A stretch of DNA of 64,000 bases from assembly GCF_900258045.1 (NCBI RefSeq), contig NZ_OGVD01000003.1, forward strand, positions 248,001 through 312,000. The letters run 5' to 3'. This document shows, one piece after another, positions 34,173 through 44,215 of this stretch. The DNA comes from Sphingorhabdus sp. EL138. GTDB taxonomy: Bacteria > Pseudomonadota > Alphaproteobacteria > Sphingomonadales > Sphingomonadaceae. Both the position numbers and the translations under genes were made by a program. Within the stretch, counting starts at the first letter, position 1. Each line of letters starts with the position of its first letter. Under the pieces are notes generated by a model. It was not told the origin of the DNA, ran no database searches, and saw nothing but the letters and a program-made list of their open reading frames with translations.

Positions 34173-34177
34173 GGCTG

Positions 34178-35140
34178 TTATGCAACCCTGTTTAAACGCT
34201 TCTCGGCCTTACGCTTGCCCAAGGTGGCAATAGTATCGTCCTGGTCCGGTTGGTCCATGATTGCGGCTTCATATTCGCTTTCGGCCAGCTGGATCAGGTC
34301 GCGGTCATCCTTGTTCCAAGGGTGGAAGCCGGGAAGGAAAAACTGGAACCATGGCAGCAGGGTCCGGCGGAACGGAGCGGGACTGACCAGCGCATAGCGC
34401 AAGAAGCCAAACCACGCGCGCGGACCGGAGATACCGTCCTGCCGCAGGAGGTCCATGACACCTTTGGTGCGGTTTTTGGCGAAGCCCATGGAAATGCGAA
34501 CCATGAATAGCGACTTGGTTGCCCAACGCCGTGCCCGGCTCCAGTCTCTCGTCGCATACAGCCAGGTGTCGTAAGCCACGCCCTTATGCTCAACCTCTTC
34601 AGAAGCATGCCAAAGCCACATTTTGCGTTGCTCTTCGTCGGCATCCTGAAAATGCTTTGGATTGGCAATAAATTCGGCAGCCATGATTGCAGTCAGATGT
34701 TCGAGACAAGTTGTGGCAACCAGTTGCATGATAAGCGACTTGCTCGCGATATTGTCGATGACATCGGTAAGCGTCTGCTCCAACCGCGAGATGTCAAAAT
34801 CTGATTCTTCGATATGCTTGTTAAAAAACAGATGCTCGCGGCTGTGGACTGCCTCTTGCTGGACGAAACCACGAATTTCCCGGGCGAGTTTTTCCGGTAC
34901 TTCGTCGCGATATTGCTTGAGAACCTTCATGAAGAAGGTCTCGCCTTTTGGAAAAGTGATCGACAAGGCGTTAAAAAATGCTGTCGCATAGGGGTCGCCG
35001 CCAACCCAGTGCCGACGCTCCATCGCCGCATTGGCAAAGTGCCGGTTGCGGGACTGGATATTCAGATCAGCCGGGGTGGCGCTACCCGCGATTGCGGGTG
35101 CGACATCTGCCACGTCAGTATTTGATGAAATGCCGCCCAT
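34178..35140 (-). CDS. PF10118-type metal-dependent hydrolase (paralogue 1)
   Basis: A 320-aa helical protein annotated in databases as a predicted metal-dependent hydrolase. Candidate di-metal ligands lie in FVQQEAVHSREHLFF, TCLEHLTAIMAAEF and WHASEEVEHKGVAYD (E-x-x-H patterns), a ferritin/diiron-like spacing. The C-terminus contains FFLPGFHPWNKDDRDLI. The gene at 42123 is clearly related (VAYDTWLYATRDWSR is identical in both). A membrane-lipid or fatty-acid oxidative role is possible but unproven. It ends 6 bases from the convergent GNAT gene. Confidence 0.8.
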   Translation of the reverse strand: MGGISSNTDVADVAPAIAGSATPADLNIQSRNRHFANAAMERRHWVGGDPYATAFFNALSITFPKGETFFMKVLKQYRDEVPEKLAREIRGFVQQEAVHSREHLFFNKHIEESDFDISRLEQTLTDVIDNIASKSLIMQLVATTCLEHLTAIMAAEFIANPKHFQDADEEQRKMWLWHASEEVEHKGVAYDTWLYATRDWSRARRWATKSLFMVRISMGFAKNRTKGVMDLLRQDGISGPRAWFGFLRYALVSPAPFRRTLLPWFQFFLPGFHPWNKDDRDLIQLAESEYEAAIMDQPDQDDTIATLGKRKAEKRLNRVA

Positions 35141-35329
35141 TTCTATGTGTGGCCTCCTACAAAATCTAATAGCTGTGCGACCAGTCTTTTTGGTTAAGCA
35201 ATTTATAGATTGGGAGGGTTAACAAAATACCCACAGCGACCAACAAAATCACGGTTAACCCGCTGTTTACAAGGCGATTCAAATATAGATTGCAGTAAAA
35301 CGCCGTTAACGTGAAACCGCACTAAGGTC

Positions 35330-36025
35330 TCATTTCCGTTGATAGCGGAAATACCAGACTTCATGCCCTTGCCGCCGCGCCTTGGCCTCATAACGTGTTT
35401 CGGGCCATCCACCCGGACGGATCAGCCAGCTTTTTGGCCCTTCGCTAAGCCAGTTAAACTCGCTGCGCTGGTTCATGATCATCATCGCCCATTCCAGATA
35501 GACCGGATGATCGGTACCAAAACGAAACTCTCCGCCGGACTTCAGCTTGGCCGCAATCATATCGACCGGGCCGTGGTTCATAAACCGCCGTTTGGCGTGA
35601 CGTGCTTTTGGCCAGGGGTCTGGGTGCAACAAATAGACAAAGCTCAATGCACCGTCCGGTATACGTTCCAGAACGTCGAGCGCATTGCCCATATGCAGCC
35701 GAATATTGGGCAATATTCCTTCACGAACATGCTGCAACGCGCCGACAACGCCGTTCAGATAGGGTTCGCAACCGATGAAACCGTGATCCGGCAGCATGTC
35801 CGCGCGCGCGGCCATATGCTCACCCGCACCAAAACCAATCTCAAAGTGCAGCGGCCGGTCATCGCCAAATAGTGTCGCAGAGGACACCGGGCCCTCTGTC
35901 GGCACACTTATTTGCGGTAGCAGCTTTTCGACGAGTTCCACCTGACCCTCGCGCAGGGCATGGCCCTGCCTGCGGCCATAAAGCTGGCGGATAGTGGTGG
36001 GGTCTTGATTCTGCTTGCTAGTCAT
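35330..36025 (-). CDS. trmB: tRNA (guanine-N7-)-methyltransferase
   Basis: Makes m7G46 in tRNA; 231 aa. IRQLYGRRQGHALREGQ starts the conserved part, FEIGFGAGEHMAARA is SAM motif I, FVYLLHPDPWPKARHAKRRF is the substrate loop, and TDHPVYLEWAMMIM ends the catalytic domain. It is the last gene of the lnt-metK-trmB series. Confidence 0.95.
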   Translation of the reverse strand: MTSKQNQDPTTIRQLYGRRQGHALREGQVELVEKLLPQISVPTEGPVSSATLFGDDRPLHFEIGFGAGEHMAARADMLPDHGFIGCEPYLNGVVGALQHVREGILPNIRLHMGNALDVLERIPDGALSFVYLLHPDPWPKARHAKRRFMNHGPVDMIAAKLKSGGEFRFGTDHPVYLEWAMMIMNQRSEFNWLSEGPKSWLIRPGGWPETRYEAKARRQGHEVWYFRYQRK

Positions 36026-36053
36026 GAGGTGCGGTTAGCACCCATTACGAGAT

Positions 36054-37265
36054 TTAAACAGCCGCTTTCAGCGCATCCACTAAATCGGTTTTTTCCCAAG
36101 TGAAAAGATCGCCGTCGGCCTTGCGCCCGAAATGTCCATAGGCAGCGGTGGGACTGTATATCGGCTTGTTGAGGCCGAGATGGGTGCGAATACCTTTTGG
36201 CGTCAAGCGCACCAGTTTCGGCAGGATTTCTTCCAGCTTTTCTTCGCTGACCGTGCCGGTGCCATGCAGGTCTACGTTAATAGACAGTGGTTCTGCCACG
36301 CCAATGGCGTAGGAAAGCTGGATCGCGCAGCGTTTGGCAAAGCCGGCTGCAACGATATTTTTCGCCAGATATCGGGTGATATAGGCCGCTGAGCGGTCCA
36401 CTTTCGTGGGGTCTTTGCCGGAAAAAGCGCCGCCGCCATGAGGGCTCGCACCGCCATAAGTATCGACAATGATCTTCCGTCCCGTCAGACCAGCGTCACC
36501 ATCCGGGCCACCAATTTCAAAACGTCCGGTGGGGTTCACGTGAATGACCGTATTGTCGGTGATGAAACCGTCCGGCAGGACCGAATGGAACACACCCATG
36601 ACATATTCGCGCAGTTCTTCGTACAGCGCCGGGTTGTCGCTGTCCTTGTAATAGCCGGGCGCATGTTGAGTCGAGACAACAAGGGCGGTCGCTTCCACCG
36701 GCACTTCATTGACATAGCGCAGGGTCACCTGGCTCTTACTGTCCGGCTCGAGAAAAGGCGCTTTGCCGCTATGGCGATCCGCCGCCATCTGTTTCAGTAT
36801 CTGATGCGAATATTGCAGGGTTGCCGGCATCAGGTCAGGCGTTTCATCGCTGGCATAGCCAAACATGATGCCTTGGTCGCCCGCGCCTTCATCCTTGTTG
36901 CCGCTCTCATCCACACCCTGTGCGATATGGGCGGACTGCGGGTGAAGATGGTTTTCAAAGGTCAGGTTCTGCCAGTGAAAGCCTTCTTGCTCATAGCCAA
37001 TTTTCTTGACCGTCTCGCGAACAACCGTCTGGATTTCTTCCTGAGCGCCGGGCGCCCAATTGCCATCGGTATCGATCATCCCTTGACCGCGCACTTCACC
37101 GGCCAGAATGACCCGGTCCGTCGTCGTCAGGGTTTCACAAGCAACCCGCGCTTCCGGATCCTTGGACAGAAAAAGATCGACGATCGCATCGGAAATCTGG
37201 TCCGACACCTTGTCGGGATGGCCTTCGGATACAGATTCGGAGGTGAAGATAAATTCAGAACGCAT
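36054..37265 (-). CDS. metK: S-adenosylmethionine synthetase
   Basis: Forms SAM from methionine and ATP; 403 aa. [30 protein letters not shown] and [19 protein letters not shown] are the ATP/methionine/P-loop-like signatures. It sits between lnt and trmB on the same strand, so the SAM producer and a SAM-using tRNA methylase are adjacent. I see no known SAM riboswitch in its leader. Confidence 0.97.
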   Translation of the reverse strand: MRSEFIFTSESVSEGHPDKVSDQISDAIVDLFLSKDPEARVACETLTTTDRVILAGEVRGQGMIDTDGNWAPGAQEEIQTVVRETVKKIGYEQEGFHWQNLTFENHLHPQSAHIAQGVDESGNKDEGAGDQGIMFGYASDETPDLMPATLQYSHQILKQMAADRHSGKAPFLEPDSKSQVTLRYVNEVPVEATALVVSTQHAPGYYKDSDNPALYEELREYVMGVFHSVLPDGFITDNTVIHVNPTGRFEIGGPDGDAGLTGRKIIVDTYGGASPHGGGAFSGKDPTKVDRSAAYITRYLAKNIVAAGFAKRCAIQLSYAIGVAEPLSINVDLHGTGTVSEEKLEEILPKLVRLTPKGIRTHLGLNKPIYSPTAAYGHFGRKADGDLFTWEKTDLVDALKAAV

Positions 37266-37305
37266 GGTTTTTCCTAGTATTTGCCGCCTGGGGGCGCGGG
37301 TTCGG

Positions 37306-37325
37306 ATATAAAGAAAGGTTTATAT
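37306..37325 (-). promoter_or_regulatory. AT-rich hairpin in the lnt-metK gap
   Basis: A perfect 7-bp inverted repeat ATATAAA (37306-37312) and TTTATAT (37319-37325) with a 6-base loop, about 40 bases upstream of the metK ATG. It could be a promoter-region palindrome or a weak mRNA hairpin; thermodynamically modest. Confidence 0.35.
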
Positions 37326-37332
37326 GCGCTCC

Positions 37333-38961
37333 TTAGCGCGCACGAAGCCGTATGGCAATGGCACAGATGAGTAAAATCAGCGCGAAACCCAGCGACAGAA
37401 TATTGCCATATTGCGCGAAAACTGTGGGGCTTTCCGGCAGGGGTAATTTGGTATCAATCCGGCCAGCCTGTCCCATGGGAATGCTTTCAACCACATCTCC
37501 CCTGCTGGTAATAACCGCCGATATACCGGTCGGTGTGGAGCGGATGACTGGAAGCCCCTCTTCGATCGCACGCAGCCGTGCCTGGGCGAGATGTTGCGGT
37601 GGCCCCCACGCGCCGAACCAGGCATCGTTCGAGGGATTGAAAATAAAGTCGGGCCGATCCTCCCGGTGCACGACCTGTCCGGAAAAGATAACTTCGTAGC
37701 AAACCTGAAGGCCGACTTTGCCAAATGCCCCCAGATCCAGCGAGCGCGGCCCCGGACCCGGCCAAAAGTCAAAATCTCCAGGCGCCAGACGCGACAATCC
37801 AATAGCCGAAAGAAGCGGCCGCATGGGCAGATACTCGCCATAGGGCACAAGATGGCTCTTGTCATAGCGGCCCAGCAATTCGCGGTCCGCATCCATCGCA
37901 AACACACTGTTTCGTGCCCCTATCGCCCGTCTTTCATCCGGTGCGGCGGCATCGTCAAATTCCAGCTTCAGCGCACCAAGAACGAGCACGTCGCCCGGTT
38001 TCATCAGGCTTGCGAGCTGCGCGCGCACCATCCGCGGCTCACGCCCGTAATAATAGCGCTGCGGATAACCGGCCTCGAGATAATCGGGGATCGCCGCTTC
38101 CGGCCAGAACAATATGCGCGGCTCTTCATCTTTGCGTCTGGTCAGGCCTGCAAGCTTGCCAAGATTCTGCTCCTCATATCCGGCCTGCCATTTGTCCTGC
38201 TGTCCGATATTGGGTTGGACGACCGTGATGTTGGGCTGCTCCGGTGAACCGGGAAGATCGTTGCCACTGCCGATCAGTGCCAATATTCCGGCCCCCAATG
38301 CGACTATAGCGAGATCAAAGATCCTGCGAACGATGATCCTCCATTTCAGGGCAATCATTCCGCCAACCGCCGAACCGACAAGACCGGCAATGCCAATGAT
38401 CACACCCGACAGGCCGTAAGTTCCAATGGAGCGCGCACTCAAAGCGTGCCTGGCATCGACCGCTATCACGCCGAGGGGATTCCAGATAAAGCCGCTGAAA
38501 ACCCAGCTGCGAAGCCATTCGGTTATGATCCACAAGCCAGCGAGGGCGAGAACAAAAACGACTGGTCGCCCCCTGCCCAGCAACCATGCACCCAACGCCG
38601 TTAGGGCGGGGTAGACGGCCAGATAAAGCGAGAGCAGAACCACCGCTATATAGCCCAGCCATTCGGGCATTGCCGCCTGAAAGGTGAAGGCTTTGGCGAT
38701 CCAGTTCAGTCCGACAGCAAAATGTCCCAGGCCGAATAGCCAGCCGGCCCAGAACGCGGCTTTTCGGCTTTCTGCACGATCAATAATCGCGATCCAGAGG
38801 GCCAGCGCAAGCAGGCTGACCGGCCAGAAACCCAGCGGCGCAAACCCGGTTGCCGATAGCGCCCCTGCAATTAGTGACAGCCAGAACGGATATTTGCGGA
38901 GGAGATCGATGACAATATGCACCGGCGGCTTGTGCCGTTTTCGACGGGCCGGTTCAAACAT
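37333..38961 (-). CDS. lnt: Apolipoprotein N-acyltransferase
   Basis: Inner-membrane enzyme adding the third acyl chain to lipoproteins; 542 aa. The N-terminal half has several membrane helices. The periplasmic nitrilase domain has the Glu-Lys-Cys triad in FWPEAAIPD, YDKSHLVPYGEYLP and LQVCYEVIF. It heads a likely lnt-metK-trmB unit. Confidence 0.95.
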   Translation of the reverse strand: MFEPARRKRHKPPVHIVIDLLRKYPFWLSLIAGALSATGFAPLGFWPVSLLALALWIAIIDRAESRKAAFWAGWLFGLGHFAVGLNWIAKAFTFQAAMPEWLGYIAVVLLSLYLAVYPALTALGAWLLGRGRPVVFVLALAGLWIITEWLRSWVFSGFIWNPLGVIAVDARHALSARSIGTYGLSGVIIGIAGLVGSAVGGMIALKWRIIVRRIFDLAIVALGAGILALIGSGNDLPGSPEQPNITVVQPNIGQQDKWQAGYEEQNLGKLAGLTRRKDEEPRILFWPEAAIPDYLEAGYPQRYYYGREPRMVRAQLASLMKPGDVLVLGALKLEFDDAAAPDERRAIGARNSVFAMDADRELLGRYDKSHLVPYGEYLPMRPLLSAIGLSRLAPGDFDFWPGPGPRSLDLGAFGKVGLQVCYEVIFSGQVVHREDRPDFIFNPSNDAWFGAWGPPQHLAQARLRAIEEGLPVIRSTPTGISAVITSRGDVVESIPMGQAGRIDTKLPLPESPTVFAQYGNILSLGFALILLICAIAIRLRAR

Positions 38962-39119
38962 TAATTGCTGATCTCGTCACCCGTTCATTCCAAAAGGGGT
39001 TTATATGAACGATTTCATACAACGCCATTCTGGAATATCATTTCGGCAGAACTGCAGGAAAAGACTGTCTCGCAATTTGCAGTTTGCTGGCAGCGCCCGT
39101 GCGCCGCTATAGGAGTGTC

Positions 39120-39803
39120 ATGGAAAAAATATTGTTGATATTGATGGCGCTTGCTCAACCCATGCCAGCCGATACGAGGCCCCAAGCAACACCGCTGACC
39201 GAAGTTCACAAGCGTGACTTGTCCTGCGTTGCCGCTTTTGCGATCGTCGCATCGGAACAGGAACGCGGAATTGAAAGCGCACTTTCCTATCCTCTGCTCA
39301 CCGAACGGGGCCGGATCTATGCCGGGCAGGTCGGTGAAAGAGTCATGGTCGAAACCGGTCAATCCCGGGAGCAGGTGCGCGACGCCATTTTGGCGGCGGT
39401 TGCCGATCAGCAGGCGAAGGTCAAAAATGTCGGCGAGCCGCAGGAAGTGGTTGCCGAAGAAATGGGAAAATGTCTGCCGCTGCTGGATACAGAGATTCCC
39501 GCCAAACCTAAACCAACCCTGAATCAATGCGCAGCGATGATGCAGCTTGCGTATGAAGAGGTCTATCGACGGGAAAAACTGTCCAAAATGGCGCAAGATT
39601 TGAAGACTTTGGCCTTTGTTCTCGACAACCGGGCGCGTGAAACGATGCGGGGGGAGGGCAAAAGTGGTAATGAGAGCGATGTGATTCTCACACAGACTCG
39701 CGAGGAAATGAGCGTTCGGCAGAAAAACCAGACCGAGCTGGATATTGATCATTGCTTCGCGCTCGCCGCGCCCAAGAAAAAGGAGCAGAATTTTGAACAT
39801 TGA
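39120..39803 (+). CDS. Hypothetical exported protein
   Basis: A 227-aa protein with a short hydrophobic N-terminus ([17 protein letters not shown]) that reads as a signal peptide. The mature part is helical and has conserved-looking Cys ([35 protein letters not shown]). ATG 39120 is chosen because AGGAG lies five bases upstream. It overlaps the start of the next gene by 11 bases. No family recognised. Confidence 0.6.
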   Translation: MEKILLILMALAQPMPADTRPQATPLTEVHKRDLSCVAAFAIVASEQERGIESALSYPLLTERGRIYAGQVGERVMVETGQSREQVRDAILAAVADQQAKVKNVGEPQEVVAEEMGKCLPLLDTEIPAKPKPTLNQCAAMMQLAYEEVYRREKLSKMAQDLKTLAFVLDNRARETMRGEGKSGNESDVILTQTREEMSVRQKNQTELDIDHCFALAAPKKKEQNFEH

Positions 39804-40221
39804 ACACCGCCCCTTTCACCTCGCCTTCCCTGTCAATGATCTGGCAGCCGCCCGTCATTTCTATGGCGATTTGCTGAGCTGCGAAGAAGGTAGAAGCAAC
39901 GATCACTGGATTGATTTCAACCTCTACGGTCATCAGATAGTCACCCATCTTGATACCGACGCCAAGCCAAGTGCAGTTACCAAGCCAGTAGACCGCGAAA
40001 ATGTACCTGTGCCGCATTTTGGTGTGGTTCTGACGATGCCCCAATGGGAAGCACTGGCAGAGCGATTGAAACAGCACGAAACAGAATTCGTGATCCCACC
40101 GACCGTCCGCTTCCGCGGTGAGACCGGGGAACAGGCAACGATGTTTTTCCGCGACCCCAGCGGCAATGCCCTTGAGTTCAAGGCCTTTGCCGATGATGAT
40201 CAGCTATTCGCTACGGATTGA
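39793..40221 (+). CDS. VOC (glyoxalase/bleomycin-resistance) family protein
   Basis: A 142-aa beta-alpha-beta-beta-beta metalloenzyme-fold protein. [20 protein letters not shown] and [15 protein letters not shown] are the two module signatures; first His and last Glu are the metal ligands. The start is TTG 39793, giving LNIEHRPFH (fMet in vivo), supported by AGGAG 7 bases upstream; no ATG fits. It overlaps the upstream gene by 11 bases and the convergent sigma-54 activator gene by 18. Catalysis is unknown. Confidence 0.8.
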   Translation: MNIEHRPFHLAFPVNDLAAARHFYGDLLSCEEGRSNDHWIDFNLYGHQIVTHLDTDAKPSAVTKPVDRENVPVPHFGVVLTMPQWEALAERLKQHETEFVIPPTVRFRGETGEQATMFFRDPSGNALEFKAFADDDQLFATD

Positions 40222-41331
40222 TCCGGCCACCAGTCCCGAACGCGGGTCGCCCAGCGCCATCCTGCGTTCAATCTTGTGGCGCCGCATTTTCTCGACAAAG
40301 GTTGTCCGGCGCAGGCTAACCAGATGCGCCGCTTCCGCGACCACACCCTCCGCCATTCTCAGCGCGGAAAGCAGATATTTGCGCTCCTCCTGCATGAGAT
40401 GTTTCTTGAGATCAAAGCCGCCGCCCAGCGTCCCGCGACCATCCGACTGATCCATGAATGGACGCGCTTCCGGTGCACCGGGAAAACGGGATGGCAGGGA
40501 ATCTGCCTGATAGGTGGGCGCATTGGACGCCCGGCGGCGAAACAGTGTGGATACCTGGCTTGCCGATATCATCATGCCGGGAAATAAAAGGACCGCCCGT
40601 TCGATAATATTGCGCAGTTCACGAGCATTGCCGGGCCAGGCATAATTTTCCAATATGTCCATCGCTTCGGCGGTAAAATATATGTCTTCGCTGCCAATCT
40701 GCTGAATGAAGTGGTGGATCAGCGGCGCGATATCATCCCGGCGTTCCTTTAGCGCGGGGATGTCGATGGGAAAGACCGAAAGCCGGTAGAAAAGATCCTC
40801 GCGGAACCGCTTTTCGGTAATGGCCTGATCCAGATTCTGGTGGGTGGCCGAAATGATCCGCGTATCAATCGGGATGGCTCCTGTGCTGCCGACCCGCTCG
40901 ATCTGTTTTTCTTCCAGCACGCGAAGCAATTTGACCTGCATATCAAAAGGCATATCGCCTATTTCATCGAGAAATAACGTCCCCTTGCTGGCATCTTCAA
41001 ACTGTCCGATGCGCTGCGCTATCGCACCGGTAAAACTGCCTTTTTCATGCCCGAACAGTTCGGATTCAAGCAAATCTCTGGGTATTGCCCCACAATTCAC
41101 CCCGACAAATTTCTCCCCCGCCCGCTCGGAGCAGCGATGCAATGATTTTGCCACCACCTCCTTGCCGCAACCGGAAGGCCCGGTTATCATCACAGGTATT
41201 GTGGTCGCCGCCGCATAGCGGATCAGGCTGCGTACCTCTTCAATCGCTGCGCTGTCCCCCACAAGATGCACGGCCGGATCATCAGGGTGCAATGTCCGCT
41301 GTGATCCCGAGATTTCGGGACGATATTCCAT
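40204..41331 (-). CDS. Sigma-54-dependent transcriptional activator, receiverless, FleQ/FlrA-like
   Basis: Enhancer-binding AAA+ activator of 375 aa. Walker A GPSGCGKE, sigma-54 contact loop GSFTGA (usual form GAFTGA), Walker [10 protein letters not shown] and [10 protein letters not shown] are intact. The C-terminal Fis-type helix-turn-helix reads [19 protein letters not shown], close to FleQ/FlrA flagellar regulators. There is no N-terminal receiver or sensor domain; about 20 residues precede the AAA+ part. No flagellar genes are in the window, so targets are elsewhere. Confidence 0.88.
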   Translation of the reverse strand: MEYRPEISGSQRTLHPDDPAVHLVGDSAAIEEVRSLIRYAAATTIPVMITGPSGCGKEVVAKSLHRCSERAGEKFVGVNCGAIPRDLLESELFGHEKGSFTGAIAQRIGQFEDASKGTLFLDEIGDMPFDMQVKLLRVLEEKQIERVGSTGAIPIDTRIISATHQNLDQAITEKRFREDLFYRLSVFPIDIPALKERRDDIAPLIHHFIQQIGSEDIYFTAEAMDILENYAWPGNARELRNIIERAVLLFPGMMISASQVSTLFRRRASNAPTYQADSLPSRFPGAPEARPFMDQSDGRGTLGGGFDLKKHLMQEERKYLLSALRMAEGVVAEAAHLVSLRRTTFVEKMRRHKIERRMALGDPRSGLVAGSIRSE

Positions 41332-41460
41332 AGCATTTCCCCCGCTGTTACAAACTGGGCGTCTTCGATGAGCGCTGTGGAAACATTATATGTAAAGCTG
41401 CGTAAAATAGTCGGTAATTTGGTCCATTTCAGAGGAAATGGCCGTCAAAATATTGGCGGC

Positions 41461-42057
41461 CTAATTCTCATGCTCGCATTTCCAGCGGTCCAGCGCGCTT
41501 TCCAGATGCCGTTCCGCCAGATCACGCGCGCTATGGCGTGTCAGGCCAAGCGAGTCTGCCAGCCGCTCCCCGATCAGAGCGTCACCCAGAGCCATCAGCA
41601 CCAGCGTCAGCGTATCCTCATGCATCTCGCGATCTTCATGACCGCCTTCACCAACTTCGTCGACCAGCGCATGAATCGCATCGACAATCGGGTCGAGTGC
41701 ATCTTCATTGCCGGTAAGCAACATCCATGAAGACAAGGCGCCGGCCCCCTGCTTGTCAAAAGCATCAAAGGTCAGATCGACAATGTCGCGTACCGAACCC
41801 TCCCCGGTACGCGATTTCAGCACCGCCTCGGCAATAGAACCGCAAACCTGGTCGGTCAGATATTGCGCGAGCGATTTTTGCAGCCCCGATGCAGACCCGA
41901 AATGGTGCAGCAGATTGGCATGTGTCCGCCCGATCCGTGAAGCGACGGCTTTGAGCGTGACCGCTTGCGGTCCTGCTTCGATTAACAAATCGCGGGCAGC
42001 CGCCAGCGCCATGCTGCGGCTTTCTTCCGGCGAGAGGCGTCGTTTAGCTATTGACAT
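41461..42057 (-). CDS. TetR/AcrR family transcriptional regulator
   Basis: A 198-aa repressor-type protein. The N-terminal HTH is SMALAAARDLLIEAGP with VASRIGRTHANLLHHFGS as the recognition region; the rest is a helical ligand-binding domain. It is divergent from the PF10118 gene at 42123 with only 65 bases between, so it probably controls that gene. Confidence 0.88.
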   Translation of the reverse strand: MSIAKRRLSPEESRSMALAAARDLLIEAGPQAVTLKAVASRIGRTHANLLHHFGSASGLQKSLAQYLTDQVCGSIAEAVLKSRTGEGSVRDIVDLTFDAFDKQGAGALSSWMLLTGNEDALDPIVDAIHALVDEVGEGGHEDREMHEDTLTLVLMALGDALIGERLADSLGLTRHSARDLAERHLESALDRWKCEHEN

Positions 42058-42122
42058 CTATGTAAGTAACCCTAATATCCAAAATGTAGACTACCCCCAT
42101 TTTGTGAAAAAGCGAACCCCTT

Positions 42123-43022
42123 ATGAATATGCATAGCAACTTGCAAGCCGGGCCGGAAACGATTGATACGCCAACGCCGAAAGATCATCAGATCACGCCG
42201 CGCGATCGCCGCTTTGGCCGCGATGCCGCGCATCAACCGGGTCGCTGGTGGCTGAATGACGATCCCGTTGCGACGGCTTTTTATAACGCGCTTTCCCTTA
42301 CTTTTCCACGTGGTGAGGCGTTTTTTATTGAAAGCGTGAAGGCGTTTCGCGATGTCACCCCGGAAAAACTGCAAAAAGAAATTCGCGCCTTCGTCAAACA
42401 GGAAATCATCCATACCCGTGAGCATGTTGCGCTTAACCGCCGCGTGGAAGAAGCCGGTTATGATACCGGCAAAATCGAAAAACGCGTCATCGAGTCGCTC
42501 GAAATGACCAAAGACCGTCCTGCCATTGCCAATCTTGGCGCGACGATGATCCTCGAACATTTTACCGCGATCATGGCGCAGCAATTTATCGCCAATCCGC
42601 AGCATTTCGACAATGCCGACAAGGAAACGGCCGACCTGTGGCGCTGGCATGCACTCGAAGAGATTGAGCATAAGGGCGTTGCCTATGATACCTGGCTCTA
42701 TGCGACCCGTGACTGGTCCCGCTGGCAGCGGTGGAAAGTCAAATCGCTGCTGATGCTCGTAATCACCCGAAATTTCTGGACCAACCGCTATACCGACACG
42801 CTCGACCTGCTGGCACAAGACGGATTTACAGGCTTTCGCACCAAGATGAAGCTTTTCGGCTTTTTGCTCGCAAAACCCGGCGTGGCGCGAAAGATCATCG
42901 TGCCTTGGATCAAATTTTTCCTGCCCGGCTTTCATCCATGGAACGAGGATGACCGGCATCTGATCGATCTTGCGGAAAGCGAGTTCGAGGCGGCACTACC
43001 CGACAGCATCCAGGCCGCCTGA
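42123..43022 (+). CDS. PF10118-type metal-dependent hydrolase (paralogue 2)
   Basis: A 299-aa paralogue of the protein at 34178-35140. Shared blocks include ATAFYNALSLTFPRGE, FVKQEIIHTREHVALN, LEHFTAIMAQQF and EEIEHKGVAYDTWLYATR, with the same candidate metal ligands. It is divergent from a TetR regulator, which suggests substrate-induced expression. No membrane segment is evident. Confidence 0.8.
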   Translation: MNMHSNLQAGPETIDTPTPKDHQITPRDRRFGRDAAHQPGRWWLNDDPVATAFYNALSLTFPRGEAFFIESVKAFRDVTPEKLQKEIRAFVKQEIIHTREHVALNRRVEEAGYDTGKIEKRVIESLEMTKDRPAIANLGATMILEHFTAIMAQQFIANPQHFDNADKETADLWRWHALEEIEHKGVAYDTWLYATRDWSRWQRWKVKSLLMLVITRNFWTNRYTDTLDLLAQDGFTGFRTKMKLFGFLLAKPGVARKIIVPWIKFFLPGFHPWNEDDRHLIDLAESEFEAALPDSIQAA

Positions 43023-43080
43023 CGCGCTGCTCACCGGTCTTAAAATTGTTATCAGCCTGGCTGCGTCGGCGACGCTGCCG

Positions 43081-44049
43081 CTATTCTTCCGGCGCTGCGC
43101 TTTCGCTATCACCCTTTAAGACTACCGCCTGCCCGACCTCGTCACAGCGTCCCGACACATCCTGCTCAACCGTAAAAATGCAAACTGTGCGGACATGGCC
43201 GCTGTTTGCGAAACGCATGATTTGGTGGAGCTTCATTTTCTGGCCGTCCGGGTTCGTACCACTTCCTGTGATAACCACATCGCCATCCTCTTCAATATCA
43301 GTGGCGTCGGCTTGGAAATCCTTGAAATTCAGGCCTTGCATGGCGTTAAGGGCCAATTGCATGCGCTGATCCTCATCCAGCGTGCCAATCACCGGATTGG
43401 AGCCCAGGCTGGAGGCAACGATCACCAGCGGCTGAGATGCGTCAGCCACCACGTCTTTGGGGCCATCGGTCATAATCAAACCGCTGCCGGCCAAAGTGCG
43501 TATGGCCCGAAAATCAGCCCGCTCCACCAGCGTGAATGGCAACCCTGCTATTTCGTCTTCCAGCGATCCGCGCGGCTGGAAACGTACGGATTGCAGAGCC
43601 TCCAGGACTTGCGCGTCAGGATAAGCCTTGCTGGTCGATGGTATCTGCACGGTCACCATGGCCGCGGTTTCAGCACCGCCTGCAATCATCACCCATTTAC
43701 GGTATTCAATGCCCTGCTGTGTCTGCGAACCTGCCGCCAGCAACGCATCAATGTCGCCCGCAAGCTTCAACGGTTTTACAGGTCCGTCGATCGTCACCAC
43801 TGCAGCGAGTTTCTCGGAACCGAACATAGAGGCCAGTTCAACATAAGCTTCCGCTGGAAATTCGACGATCAGTATCGATGCACTTTCTGCGCTATCCTGA
43901 AAACCGGCAAAGCTATCTGCCCTTGTCATGGCGCCCGGTGGTGCAAGGCCTACGGTGCCACCTACGGGGAAAATCGCATCGCTGGCCAGTACCGGTCCGG
44001 GCAAGCCCAGAGACAGGCAAGCCGCCATGAATGTCAAAAAACGATACAT
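43081..44049 (-). CDS. Hypothetical secreted protein
   Basis: A 322-aa protein with signal peptide MYRFLTFMAACLSLGLPGPV. The mature part is rich in Ala/Val with a beta-alpha pattern and a single Cys pair near the end (TVCIFTVE, SGRCDEVG). It has an acidic tail (SESAAPEE). Convergent with the PF10118 gene. I do not recognise the family; probably periplasmic. Confidence 0.6.
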   Translation of the reverse strand: MYRFLTFMAACLSLGLPGPVLASDAIFPVGGTVGLAPPGAMTRADSFAGFQDSAESASILIVEFPAEAYVELASMFGSEKLAAVVTIDGPVKPLKLAGDIDALLAAGSQTQQGIEYRKWVMIAGGAETAAMVTVQIPSTSKAYPDAQVLEALQSVRFQPRGSLEDEIAGLPFTLVERADFRAIRTLAGSGLIMTDGPKDVVADASQPLVIVASSLGSNPVIGTLDEDQRMQLALNAMQGLNFKDFQADATDIEEDGDVVITGSGTNPDGQKMKLHQIMRFANSGHVRTVCIFTVEQDVSGRCDEVGQAVVLKGDSESAAPEE

Positions 44050-44215
44050 ATCCTTTTGCTCTCCTCAGCGAGGTTTGTACCGGGCCGCTGTTCCACTGTT
44101 ATGGAGTAGCCCAACCAGAGCAAGCGTTATTTGGCGCGAGGATCATGTGATCAGACGACCTGCGTCACCGATTCTCAATTGATATCGCGCCCAAGGAGGG
44201 GAGAATAGAAACCGC

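Noticed and set aside
36054-37330. SAM riboswitch in the metK leader
   Set aside because: Only an AT-rich 7-bp hairpin is visible; none of the SAM-II, SAM-V or SAM/SAH core sequences could be recognised.
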